Positions 38,223-46,632 of a stretch of 64,000 nt of DNA are shown piece after piece. The notes under the pieces were generated by a model. That model worked only from the letters and a program-made list of their open reading frames with translations. It ran no database searches and had not been told where the DNA came from. The position numbers and the translations under genes are program-made. Numbering within the stretch: position 1 is the first letter of the stretch; the number at the start of each line of letters is the position of its first letter. This DNA is from Gelidibacter algens (GTDB lineage: Bacteria > Bacteroidota > Bacteroidia > Flavobacteriales > Flavobacteriaceae), in the NCBI RefSeq assembly GCF_001678675.1, contig NZ_LZRN01000008.1, positions 62,001 to 126,000 of the forward strand, given 5' to 3'.

Positions 38223-39131
38223 TTAAAGTATTTGTTGCGTGATGGTCTTTAAGATTTTTTCAAGAGGTGTTTGATAATCAAACCAAGTTGTGTCGGTTTG
38301 TTTTCCAAACCAGGTCAATTGTCTTTTAGCATATCGTCTCGTGTTTTTCTTGATTTCAGAAATGGCAAAATCCAAAGTCCATTCGCCGTTTAGAAATTTA
38401 AATAATTCACTATAGCCAACAGTATGAAGTGCATTCAAATATTGCAGATGTTGCAGGTTTTTGACTTCTTCCAATAAACCTTGTTGCATCATATTGTCCA
38501 CTCGTTTATTGATACGACTATAGATAACTTCTCTGTCCGCCGTTAAACCGATGGTAATTGTCTTAAACCGTCGTTGCAATTTATCTTTATTTAAAAAAGA
38601 AGAATAGGGGTGGCCACTCCCAATAGAAATTTCCAATGCTCTGATCACGCGGTGCGGATTGTCTAGAGCAATGGTGTCAAAAGATGTCGGATCTGATGTT
38701 TTGAGTTTGTCCTGTAAATATTCCAAGCCATGTGTAGCGAGTTCCTGGTTTAGTGCTTTACGTATTTCGGGAGCTACTTGTGGAAAATAATCAAGCCCCT
38801 TTGTAACCGCATCAATATAAAGTCCTGAGCCTCCAGCCATGACCACGACATTATGTTCCTGGAAAAGATTTTCCAGAGTATGAAGCGCATCTTTTTCAAA
38901 CGCGCCAACATTGTAATCTTCCAATACCGATTTGTGGTGGATAAAATGGTGCGGTGCTGCAGTAAGTTCTTCACTATTTGGAGCAGCAGTGCCTATTTGC
39001 AGCTCTTTGTAAAATTGTCGTGAATCGGCAGAAATAATTTCAGTATTGAAATGCTTCGCAAGGGCTATGCTTAGCGCAGTTTTACCTATCGCCGTAGGGC
39101 CAATAATACTGATAAGATATTTTTGATTCAA
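38223..39131 (-). CDS. miaA: tRNA dimethylallyltransferase MiaA
   Basis: 302 aa. Prenylates A37 of tRNAs reading UNN codons. The P-loop IGPTAIGKTALS is at the N-terminus. The substrate motif SADSRQFYKELQIGTA follows at about 36-51, and the C-terminal RRYAKRQLTWF is diagnostic. It is 24 nt downstream of the ion channel gene. Confidence 0.96.
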   Translation of the reverse strand: MNQKYLISIIGPTAIGKTALSIALAKHFNTEIISADSRQFYKELQIGTAAPNSEELTAAPHHFIHHKSVLEDYNVGAFEKDALHTLENLFQEHNVVVMAGGSGLYIDAVTKGLDYFPQVAPEIRKALNQELATHGLEYLQDKLKTSDPTSFDTIALDNPHRVIRALEISIGSGHPYSSFLNKDKLQRRFKTITIGLTADREVIYSRINKRVDNMMQQGLLEEVKNLQHLQYLNALHTVGYSELFKFLNGEWTLDFAISEIKKNTRRYAKRQLTWFGKQTDTTWFDYQTPLEKILKTITQQIL

Positions 39132-39155
39132 AACTTGCAGTTGTTATTGAGATGC

Positions 39156-40019
39156 TTAAGAATGAGGATTTAAGAGATGACCGCAATTATAACAAAATTT
39201 AGCTTTATCCTTATGTCTTTGAGCAGAGCAATTTGGACAAACTTCAGTGTTCATGTCAACCTCTGTATGAAGTGGCGCTTGAGGAACTCGGCCTTTGGTT
39301 TGAGACATATATTCTGCCGAGACAATTCCTGTAGGAACTGCAATAATGCCATAACCTAAAATCATAATAAGTGCGGCTATAAATTGTCCTAAAGGCGTGA
39401 TGGGCGCGATATCTCCAAAGCCTACTGTGGTTAAGGTTACAATACACCAATACACACTTACCGGAATGCTTGTAAAACCACTTGGTTCTCCTTCAATAAA
39501 ATACATAACGGTTCCAAAAATCACGCTGACAATCAATACCGCGAATAAAAAGACAAAAATTTTTGCTCTACTCGCCTTTAATGAATTGGCCAACAAATTG
39601 GATGCACCCACATATCTTGCCAATTTTAAGATTCTGAAAACTCTTAGAAGACGTAATGCGCGAAGTGCAATAAGCACTTGTGTACCTGCAAAAATTAGGG
39701 ATAGATACATCGGGATGGTGGACAGCAAATCAATAATACCATAAAAGCTAAAAATATATTTAAATGGTTTTTTTACGGATATGATCCTTAGAATGTATTC
39801 AATACTAAAAATGATGGTAATGACCCATTCAGCGAAAACTAAGAAGTAATGGTAATCTTTATCAAATTCCTTGATACTCTCTAGCATCACAAAAACAATA
39901 CTAGCGATAATTGCAATCAGAAGAATGACGTCAAACAGTTTGCCTGCAGGCGTATCAGCTTCATAAATGATTTCGTGAAGTTTGGCTCTCCAATTTTTTT
40001 TCGGCTGATTATCGTGCAT
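39156..40019 (-). CDS. Voltage-gated-type potassium channel with C-terminal zinc ribbon
   Basis: 287 aa. Six hydrophobic segments (about 25-235) make an ion-transporter domain. The arginine-rich fourth helix (ALRALRLLRVFRILKLARYV) is a voltage-sensor type, and the pore carries the K+ selectivity filter TVGFGD. The tail (about 262-282) has CPNC and CYNC pairs, a small zinc ribbon facing the cytoplasm. Bacterial channels of this kind more often end in coiled coils or RCK domains. Confidence 0.9.
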   Translation of the reverse strand: MHDNQPKKNWRAKLHEIIYEADTPAGKLFDVILLIAIIASIVFVMLESIKEFDKDYHYFLVFAEWVITIIFSIEYILRIISVKKPFKYIFSFYGIIDLLSTIPMYLSLIFAGTQVLIALRALRLLRVFRILKLARYVGASNLLANSLKASRAKIFVFLFAVLIVSVIFGTVMYFIEGEPSGFTSIPVSVYWCIVTLTTVGFGDIAPITPLGQFIAALIMILGYGIIAVPTGIVSAEYMSQTKGRVPQAPLHTEVDMNTEVCPNCSAQRHKDKAKFCYNCGHLLNPHS

Positions 40020-40023
40020 AAGT

Positions 40024-40031
40024 CAAAAATA
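40024..40031 (-). promoter_or_regulatory. -7 box at the ion channel start
   Basis: TATTTTTG on minus fits TAnnTTTG, 4 nt before the ATG. Another nearly leaderless arrangement. Confidence 0.45.
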
Positions 40032-40043
40032 CTAAAAGATTGG

Positions 40044-41999
40044 CTATTTCCTCTTTAATACCACTAATGAATTTCTTTGTACATCCAGCACTTTGTCAAC
40101 ATAGGCTTTGAATGTTCCATAATAATCAGCACTATATAAACTCTCCGTGAAATTCAACTTAAAAGTCAAGATCAATTTCTGCTCATTAACCGTCGTATAT
40201 AAAATGATATCTCCGCCGTCATTAGGGATTTTGGCATTGACTTCTTTTGGCACTTCAACCAGTTCATAAGTATCTCCGAAATCTATTTGAACACTATAGA
40301 GATATGATTTTTTATATCCAAAATCGATAGGATACGTGCGTTGTTGAAGTTTGAAAGGATTTTCTTCAAAAGACTTGTAGATAAATGGATTGATATAGAC
40401 CATATCATTGGTCGTGTTTTTATCATTTAATTCAATGTGATAGGTCTCGGCAAATTCTTCTGCATTTTTTTTAGTTACTTGAACCTCGTGATCGGTGATC
40501 GTGATTTCAGATTGAGCATTGGCAATGTGATCAATATAAGAGCTTTCATTTTCAAAATAATCCTTCTTTTTGTTTAATGCATCATATCCATAATATGTAG
40601 CCTTCACATTACCTTTGACCAATTGATCAGATATTTTCAGATCTACCTGATACTGTGAACCCGATGTTTTATTGGCCTCAATGGGAATCCATTCACTACC
40701 ATTTTTGAAATCGAGTAAGCGCCCATATTGATTCAAACACCTAAAAGGCAATTCTCCAAAGCTCAAATAAGGATCCGTAGCATCTAACAAGTAGGATTCG
40801 GTGCCTATTTTTGCCTGAACAATAAGATAGTTAAATTCAGAAATGACAGGAAATAATTGGGTAGGCAGGCCATTATCTCTTGTAGACATTAATACGGGCT
40901 TTACTTCAATACCATGCTCTTCAAGAAGGTTGTGAAGTAAAAGATTAATTTCAGAGATTTTGCCAGACTTTGTCTTGATGAGGTTTTTGACAGAAACATC
41001 GCTGAATATTTTGTATTCCCCATTCCAGACATAATGCTGCTGCACATAATTATAAATATCTTTTGCCACAGCTAGCCCATTCGCTTTATCTGATAAGACG
41101 TCAGCAATCACTTCTTCTAAAGACGTGCCTTTTCCTATTTGTCTTCCTAAGCTTTCATCTGATTTAAGCTCTTTGTCAGCATCTTTCCAGGACTTTGTAA
41201 TATTGTCCACGCTGCCATCAAAACCCCTAAACACCTTGAGTTCATATTCAAGTCTGGAGAGATAATTGTTTTTAGTAGTCATAAAATCTTCCTCGACAAA
41301 AGCAGGAATATTGGTCATGACATACGTTGTGTTGGCACAATCTGCAGAAGAACCATTGAAGGCATTCAGACATTTTTTTACCAACTTAGATTCGTTTTTA
41401 TCCAATTTTTGTGTGCCCACCAATTTAATACTATATTCATAATTGCCAGGAATACTGGTATTGTATGCGCTGTATAATGTAGGGATCTCATCCTGAAATT
41501 CCCAAGGGTGAAACTTGTAGATAAAAGGAGATTCTAGGAGATAGCTGTAAGTCAATACTGAGCCTTCCTGAATGTTGGGGAGTGTAAATTTTATGATGGT
41601 ATATTTGTCGTTGTATTTTTCTTCAAAGATATCATCAGATTTTAATTCTGTTTTGGTGATGGCACCATTTTCAATATTGTAAGTGGTTGCGAAAATACGC
41701 GATACCTTTTCTTTGCGTTTGCTGTCGCTATAGAGATAAATGCTGGTGGTAGCTCTATCAAAACCATGTCTTTTTAAAATTTTAATTTTTCTCTTGATCT
41801 CAGTTTTGAGCGTGTAGGTGTCTTTGTCAATGTAGCTGTTACCATCTTCATAGATAATCAATGCAGCCGCAGTGGAGTCTGTCTCAAAGGTATTGGTGGC
41901 AATGTCATTTCTACTTACTACATAAGTGTCAGAATTGAAAGACGATTGTGCAAAGGAGAATGCGGTAAGAAGTAGGGAGGCAAGATAGAGGTGTTTCAT
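40044..41999 (-). CDS. DUF3857/transglutaminase-like exported protein
   Basis: 651 aa with signal peptide (about 1-17, ending FSFAQS). The N-terminal DUF3857 region (about 45-210) is followed by a transglutaminase-like domain around 300-400 (VAKDIYNYVQQHYVWNGEY; LLDATDPYLSFGELPFRCLN), and a beta-rich C-terminal part. A clear catalytic Cys is not evident in the transglutaminase-like region, so it may be a non-enzymatic envelope protein. It overlaps the upstream nuclease gene by 4 nt. Confidence 0.82.
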   Translation of the reverse strand: MKHLYLASLLLTAFSFAQSSFNSDTYVVSRNDIATNTFETDSTAAALIIYEDGNSYIDKDTYTLKTEIKRKIKILKRHGFDRATTSIYLYSDSKRKEKVSRIFATTYNIENGAITKTELKSDDIFEEKYNDKYTIIKFTLPNIQEGSVLTYSYLLESPFIYKFHPWEFQDEIPTLYSAYNTSIPGNYEYSIKLVGTQKLDKNESKLVKKCLNAFNGSSADCANTTYVMTNIPAFVEEDFMTTKNNYLSRLEYELKVFRGFDGSVDNITKSWKDADKELKSDESLGRQIGKGTSLEEVIADVLSDKANGLAVAKDIYNYVQQHYVWNGEYKIFSDVSVKNLIKTKSGKISEINLLLHNLLEEHGIEVKPVLMSTRDNGLPTQLFPVISEFNYLIVQAKIGTESYLLDATDPYLSFGELPFRCLNQYGRLLDFKNGSEWIPIEANKTSGSQYQVDLKISDQLVKGNVKATYYGYDALNKKKDYFENESSYIDHIANAQSEITITDHEVQVTKKNAEEFAETYHIELNDKNTTNDMVYINPFIYKSFEENPFKLQQRTYPIDFGYKKSYLYSVQIDFGDTYELVEVPKEVNAKIPNDGGDIILYTTVNEQKLILTFKLNFTESLYSADYYGTFKAYVDKVLDVQRNSLVVLKRK

Positions 42000-43363
42000 T
42001 TAATAAGTTCAATACGTTTAACCTGTTTATTTTTTCTGAGGTAACTTTGAATAATGTGTTGGGTATCTCTATTATTGTCCATAGGTGTGATAATAGTTTC
42101 CAACACTTTTTTATTGGTAATTTGATAATTGAGATTATAAAAGCCGAGACCTTTAAAAATCCCATCTTCTATAAGAAGCACACTATGTTCATCAATGGCT
42201 CTTCCTTTATCGATTATAACCATATCCTGATTGTCATAACTGTTTTTGGCGATCATTTCTTGTACGCGTATATTGTAGTCTAGTGCGCTTTCTTCCTCTA
42301 TGCATGCCCCTTCACATTCTTTGACCTGGTATTTAAAACAACTTTTTTTAGCAGTGTCCAACCCCACTAATTTTGGACAGAGCTTAAAGTTATCAACGGC
42401 TTTAAACAGAAATTGCTTGCCGCTTTGGTAATTGGAAAATGTGGTAATGGGCATTTTTCTTCCGTCAGCACTGTCAATTTTCAAATTGAGATACCCATTT
42501 TCATCTGTAAAGCTATACAGCGCATGGGTAAATATGTTTCTTCTCATAGCCTTGTTAAAAGAAGGCTTGTTTCTTTTAATTTCAGCACTTTCCTTTAGCA
42601 GTGCCACTAATTCACTACCCGTAGCCTCATAAGTTACTGCGGCTACTTGATTTTGCATTTTTTTTGACTTGGGATTGGAACTCGTAAAATGCTGATTCAC
42701 CCTATTTTTAATGTTTTTGCTTTTGCCTATGTAAATGATTTTTCCGAAGGTGTCATGTAAATAATATACGCCAGTAATGGAAGGCAAATCCTCCATGATG
42801 GTTTTGAGGTTGGTTGCCATTTTGTATGTTGGCTCTGCTCTTACGGCATCTTGAATGATATGTTTATCGAGATCTTTTGCCAATAGTATTTTGAACAATT
42901 TCACTGTGGCCAATGCATCTCCAGAAGCCCGATGCCTATCACTTACAGGAATACCAAGCGCTCTGGTAAGTTTGCCCAAACTATACGATTCTTGCTCTGG
43001 CATAATTTCTTTCGCCAACTCAACGGTGCAAAGCGTTTTTCGCTTAAACTCAAAGCCGAGTCTGCTAAATTCTGTGCGTAGAATACGGTAATCAAATTCA
43101 GAGTTATGCGCTACAACGATGCAATCTTCAGTAATTTCAACAATGCGCTTGGCAACCTCATAAAATTTGGGGGCGGTAATCAGCATTTTACTGTTTATGC
43201 CGGTTAAATTGACTACAAAGGGTTGTATTTCCCGCTCCGGATTGACAAGGCTGATGAATTGATCAACAACCGTATGACCGTCAAATTTATAAATAGCGAC
43301 TTCAGTGATACCTTCCTCATTGAATTTGCCGCCAGTGGTTTCTATGTCTAATATTGCGTAAAT
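41996..43363 (-). CDS. DnaQ-like exonuclease / GIY-YIG endonuclease fusion, apparent ATT start
   Basis: About 455 aa if translation begins at ATT (43361-43363), reading (M)YAILDIETTGGKF. The first ATG (43184-43186) would remove the exonuclease catalytic DIETTGG motif. No ATG, GTG or TTG lies in frame between the stop at 43391 and that ATG. Domain 1 (1 to about 165) is a DEDDh exonuclease (DIETTGG, HNSEFDYRIL, HRASGDALAT). Domain 2 (from about 195) is a GIY-YIG nuclease as in UvrC/Cho (GVYYLHDTFGKIIYIGKSKNIKNRV). Probably acts in DNA repair. Confidence 0.85.
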   Translation of the reverse strand: MYAILDIETTGGKFNEEGITEVAIYKFDGHTVVDQFISLVNPEREIQPFVVNLTGINSKMLITAPKFYEVAKRIVEITEDCIVVAHNSEFDYRILRTEFSRLGFEFKRKTLCTVELAKEIMPEQESYSLGKLTRALGIPVSDRHRASGDALATVKLFKILLAKDLDKHIIQDAVRAEPTYKMATNLKTIMEDLPSITGVYYLHDTFGKIIYIGKSKNIKNRVNQHFTSSNPKSKKMQNQVAAVTYEATGSELVALLKESAEIKRNKPSFNKAMRRNIFTHALYSFTDENGYLNLKIDSADGRKMPITTFSNYQSGKQFLFKAVDNFKLCPKLVGLDTAKKSCFKYQVKECEGACIEEESALDYNIRVQEMIAKNSYDNQDMVIIDKGRAIDEHSVLLIEDGIFKGLGFYNLNYQITNKKVLETIITPMDNNRDTQHIIQSYLRKNKQVKRIELIK

Positions 43364-43498
43364 GGGCTTATCTTTTGTTAGACTCTCTTTTTACTCTTCG
43401 AAATTAAAGCTTAAAAAAGAGTGATGATTTAATTTATAATATGTTTTTTACTGGAATCTCCATGCAACTCTCATAGATTTTACGACAGAAGGAATTGA

Positions 43499-44167
43499 TC
43501 AATCGTAATTCCGTTCGCCAAAGATACTACTTCCAAGTCTAATCATGGTGCTGCCATTTTCAATAGCAATTTGATAATCGCCACTCATGCCCATACTTAC
43601 AGTTTTTAGGTTGCAGTTTTCAGACTCCACTTTTTTGAGTTGTTCCCAAATTGCTGTCAATCGATTAAACTCTTGCTTAATTTGTTGTTCATCATCAGTA
43701 AATGTTGCCATCCCCATCACGCCAACAATACAGATGTTTTTTAATTCTGAAAATTCTTGAGATTGTAAAATTTCTTGAGCTTCTTTGGAGCTCATTCCAA
43801 ATTTAGAATCTTCATCGGCAATTTTTATCTGAAGCAAACAATTGATCGTTCTGTCATGTTTATGGGCTTGTTTGTCAATTTCCTTCAACAGTTTAAGATT
43901 GTCAACACCGTGAATAAGGCTCACAAATTCTGCCATGTATTTGACTTTATTCCGCTGGACGTGGCCAATCATATGCCATTCGATATCTTTAGGCATTTGG
44001 GCTTCTTTCTCAACCATCTCTTGGATTTTATTTTCTCCAAAAATGCGTTGTCCGTCATCATAAGCTTCCATCAGATCGCTGACGGGTTTTGTTTTTGAAA
44101 CTGCTACAAGCGTAACATGTTCTGGCAGCGAAGATTTTATATGTTGAAGATTTTCTTGTATACTCAT
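43499..44167 (-). CDS. YggS family PLP-binding protein
   Basis: 222 aa from ATG 44167; another in-frame ATG is 6 nt upstream. TIM-barrel PLP homeostasis protein. The PLP Lys is in LVAVSKTKP, and there are conserved GENKIQEM, WHMIGHVQRNKVK, MGMATFTDD and MGMSGDYQIAIENGSTMIRLGSSIFG. Thought to buffer free pyridoxal phosphate. It lies downstream of the DUF1015 gene on the same strand. Confidence 0.93.
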   Translation of the reverse strand: MSIQENLQHIKSSLPEHVTLVAVSKTKPVSDLMEAYDDGQRIFGENKIQEMVEKEAQMPKDIEWHMIGHVQRNKVKYMAEFVSLIHGVDNLKLLKEIDKQAHKHDRTINCLLQIKIADEDSKFGMSSKEAQEILQSQEFSELKNICIVGVMGMATFTDDEQQIKQEFNRLTAIWEQLKKVESENCNLKTVSMGMSGDYQIAIENGSTMIRLGSSIFGERNYD

Positions 44168-44237
44168 GGTCATGTATTACTATTTTAATGTTTTTCGATC
44201 AGTTGTAATATTAACAAATCAAGAAAGAATTATCCTA

Positions 44238-45476
44238 TTAAAACTCATAGATGGTGACGCCACATCTTAATTTTGGTTCAATAAATGTGCTTTTTGGGGG
44301 CATTTTGAGTCCGTCATCAGCAATAGTTTTCATTTCTTCTATAGAGACAGGAACCATGCCAAAGCCAACTCTATAGTGGCCATGATCAATGGCACTTTTC
44401 ATGGATACAATGTCCTTTTTTCCGTTGATATAGCCAATTCGGTCTTCATTTCTCAAATCTTCAATTCCTAATATAGGTTGTAAAATGGTCTTGTACAAAA
44501 TTTGAGAGTCCAACGCATCTAAAGACGTCTGAATTTCATAACTCTTTTTTCGCAAATAGAGGGAATAAAATTCGCCATCCAAATACATACTAAAATGATG
44601 GTTTTTAGAAGGATGATAAGGAAGTAGTCCCCTGTTTTCAATCCGATAGAGCGTATCTAACTGAATCAAGAACTCTTCTTTGGTCAGTCCGTTCAAATCT
44701 GTGATGACACGGTTAAATTCATGAATTTTCAAATCAGATTCAGGAATCAGGAAACTCATAAAAAAGTTATAAGGTTCCTTGCCAGTGTGCTCTGGATTAT
44801 TAGCCTTTAAATCTTTGTACAGCAAATAAGAAGAGGCAGATCTGTGGTGGCCATCGGCAATATATAGGGTCTCCATGTTTTGAAACTCATGTGATATTTT
44901 TTGAATCAGCAGGTCATCTTCAACCTTCCAAAGCAAATGGGTGTCTCTGTAGGTTGTTGTGAATTCATATTCGGAACGCTCTTCTTGTACCTGTTCAATA
45001 ATCTGGGCAATCACGTCATTATCTGGATAGGTGAGAAGCACGGGTTCAGCATTAAAGCCTACAGTTTTCAGATAGTCCTTAAAAATAATCTCGCGATATT
45101 CAATGGTGTCTTCATGTTTCTTGATACTGTCATTTTCATAATCTTCAGCGCTAGCCGCGGCAATAATACCATTGAAGACCTGGTGGTCTCGATCTTTAAT
45201 TTGATACACATAATAACAAGGCTGCTCATCTTGAACAAAAATAGCATCCTCCTTAAATTCCAAATATCGGTTTCTTACAAGATTGTAGCGTGCCTCACCA
45301 GAAATTTGTTTGTCAAACTTGTAGCCAGGATTGACAATGTGCAAAAACGAAAACGGATTGTCCCTTAATCGCGACTCACGTTGCTCTAAAGTATAACTTT
45401 GATAGGAACGCGACGCTACCAAACTCACTTTGTCTCGCGTGGGTCTTACTGCTTTAAATGGGATGATGTTGGCCAT
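44238..45476 (-). CDS. DUF1015 family protein
   Basis: 412-aa soluble protein of the widespread DUF1015 family. Recognisable pieces are the N-terminal PFKAVRPTRDK, the central YIADGHHRSASSYLLYKDL and PESDLKIHEFNRVI. Function is not established; in other Bacteroidetes it often sits beside serine biosynthesis genes, which are absent here. A 7-nt-period inverted repeat separates it from the upstream dehydrogenase gene. Confidence 0.88.
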   Translation of the reverse strand: MANIIPFKAVRPTRDKVSLVASRSYQSYTLEQRESRLRDNPFSFLHIVNPGYKFDKQISGEARYNLVRNRYLEFKEDAIFVQDEQPCYYVYQIKDRDHQVFNGIIAAASAEDYENDSIKKHEDTIEYREIIFKDYLKTVGFNAEPVLLTYPDNDVIAQIIEQVQEERSEYEFTTTYRDTHLLWKVEDDLLIQKISHEFQNMETLYIADGHHRSASSYLLYKDLKANNPEHTGKEPYNFFMSFLIPESDLKIHEFNRVITDLNGLTKEEFLIQLDTLYRIENRGLLPYHPSKNHHFSMYLDGEFYSLYLRKKSYEIQTSLDALDSQILYKTILQPILGIEDLRNEDRIGYINGKKDIVSMKSAIDHGHYRVGFGMVPVSIEEMKTIADDGLKMPPKSTFIEPKLRCGVTIYEF

Positions 45477-45483
45477 GTTTTTG

Positions 45484-45558
45484 AGTCCTTAGTCTTCAGT
45501 ATCCAGTCTTCATTCCTCAGAAGGAATTTGACTGCCTACTGAGGACTGAACACTGTGA
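45484..45558. repeat. Inverted pair of 7-nt-period arrays between hydroxyacyl-CoA dehydrogenase and DUF1015 genes
   Basis: Plus strand heptads AGTCCTT, AGTCTTC, AGTATCC, AGTCTTC, ATTCCTC fill 45484-45518. ACTGCCT, ACTGAGG, ACTGAAC, ACTGTGA fill 45531-45558. The left array read on minus has the same NNNNACT form as the right array, so the two can fold into an imperfect hairpin. Confidence 0.75.
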
Positions 45559-45561
45559 AGA

Positions 45562-46449
45562 TTACAAAAATTGTTTTGCTACATTTTCAGCCTTTCTGCT
45601 TTCTGAATAGTCATAAAAACCTTCCCCAGATTTTACACCTAATTTTCCAGCGCGTACCATATTGACAAGCAATGGACAAGGCGCGTATTTTGGGTTTTTG
45701 AACCCTTCATACATGACATTTAAAATGGAAAGGCAAACATCCAATCCAATAAAATCAGCCAATTGTAATGGTCCCATTGGGTGTGCCATTCCCAATTTCA
45801 TTACGGTATCAATTTCGGTAACACCGGCAACACCGTTGTAAAGGGTTTCAATAGATTCGTTAAGCATTGGCATCAAAATTCTGTTGGCCACAAAACCTGG
45901 ATAGTCGTTGACTTCAACAGGGTCTTTTCCTAGCGTTTTTGACAGTTCCATGATGGTTTTGGTAACTTCATCACTAGTGTTATACCCCCGAATGATTTCA
46001 ACCAATTTCATAATCGGTACCGGATTCATAAAGTGCATTCCAATAACTTGCTTTGGTCGGGAAGTGACGGCTGCAATTTGGGTAATGGAAATAGAAGACG
46101 TATTGGTGGCCAAAATAGTGTCTTTGTCACAAACCTCGTCCAATTGCTTAAATATTTTGAGTTTTAAGTCGCTGTTTTCAGTAGCAGCTTCCACGACTAA
46201 ATTGGCGTTTTTGACACCTTTAGGGATGTCTGTAAACGTGGTGATATTACTTAAGGTGTCATTTTTTTGAGCTTCTGTAATACGTTCTTTGGCAACCATC
46301 CGATCTAAATTTTTCGTGATGGTTTCTATTCCTTTATGGAGCGATGCTTCGCTAATATCAATTAATTGAACTTTAAAACCACTTTGTGCAAAGGTATGCG
46401 CAATGCCATTTCCCATGGTTCCTGCTCCAATTACGGCTATGTTTTTCAT
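45562..46449 (-). CDS. 3-hydroxyacyl-CoA (hydroxybutyryl-CoA) dehydrogenase
   Basis: 295 aa. The N-terminal NAD-binding domain has GAGTMGNGIAHTFA at 7-20. The catalytic His is in GMHFMNPVPIMKLVEII, and the C-terminal dimerisation domain has GFVANRILMPMLNE. Oxidises 3-hydroxyacyl-CoA, in beta-oxidation or butyrate-type metabolism. No thiolase or crotonase gene is adjacent. Heptad arrays flank it on both sides. Confidence 0.95.
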   Translation of the reverse strand: MKNIAVIGAGTMGNGIAHTFAQSGFKVQLIDISEASLHKGIETITKNLDRMVAKERITEAQKNDTLSNITTFTDIPKGVKNANLVVEAATENSDLKLKIFKQLDEVCDKDTILATNTSSISITQIAAVTSRPKQVIGMHFMNPVPIMKLVEIIRGYNTSDEVTKTIMELSKTLGKDPVEVNDYPGFVANRILMPMLNESIETLYNGVAGVTEIDTVMKLGMAHPMGPLQLADFIGLDVCLSILNVMYEGFKNPKYAPCPLLVNMVRAGKLGVKSGEGFYDYSESRKAENVAKQFL

Positions 46450-46492
46450 TGAAATTTAGTTTTTATTTTCTCGAAGGAGGGAATCTTATTCT

Positions 46493-46537
46493 TATCCTTA
46501 ATCCTTTTCCTATCCTTAATCCTTTCCGAAGGAAAGG
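46493..46537 (+). repeat. Tandem TATCCTTAATCCTTTTCC duplication plus GGAAAGG hairpin
   Basis: TATCCTTAATCCTTTTCC (46493-46510) is repeated as a 17-nt copy (46511-46527) with one T fewer. Internally it steps by about 7 nt (TTATCCT, TAATCCT). It ends in CCTTTCC-GAA-GGAAAGG (46521-46537), a perfect 7-bp hairpin. It lies between the Gfo/Idh/MocA gene and the hydroxyacyl-CoA dehydrogenase gene, both on minus. Confidence 0.8.
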
Positions 46538-46632
46538 AAACTGTTATGTTACTATTTGTGTTTAATTATGTTCTTGCGTTAGTCTACTCCTCCAGAGCGT
46601 CTCCTTCCCTTTGGGCAGAGCTGGAGAATGGA

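Noticed and set aside
46546-46632. Small gene on plus upstream of 46902
   Set aside because: The open frame runs antisense into the Gfo/Idh/MocA gene; the non-overlapping part is degenerate CTCC/GGAG-rich intergenic sequence.
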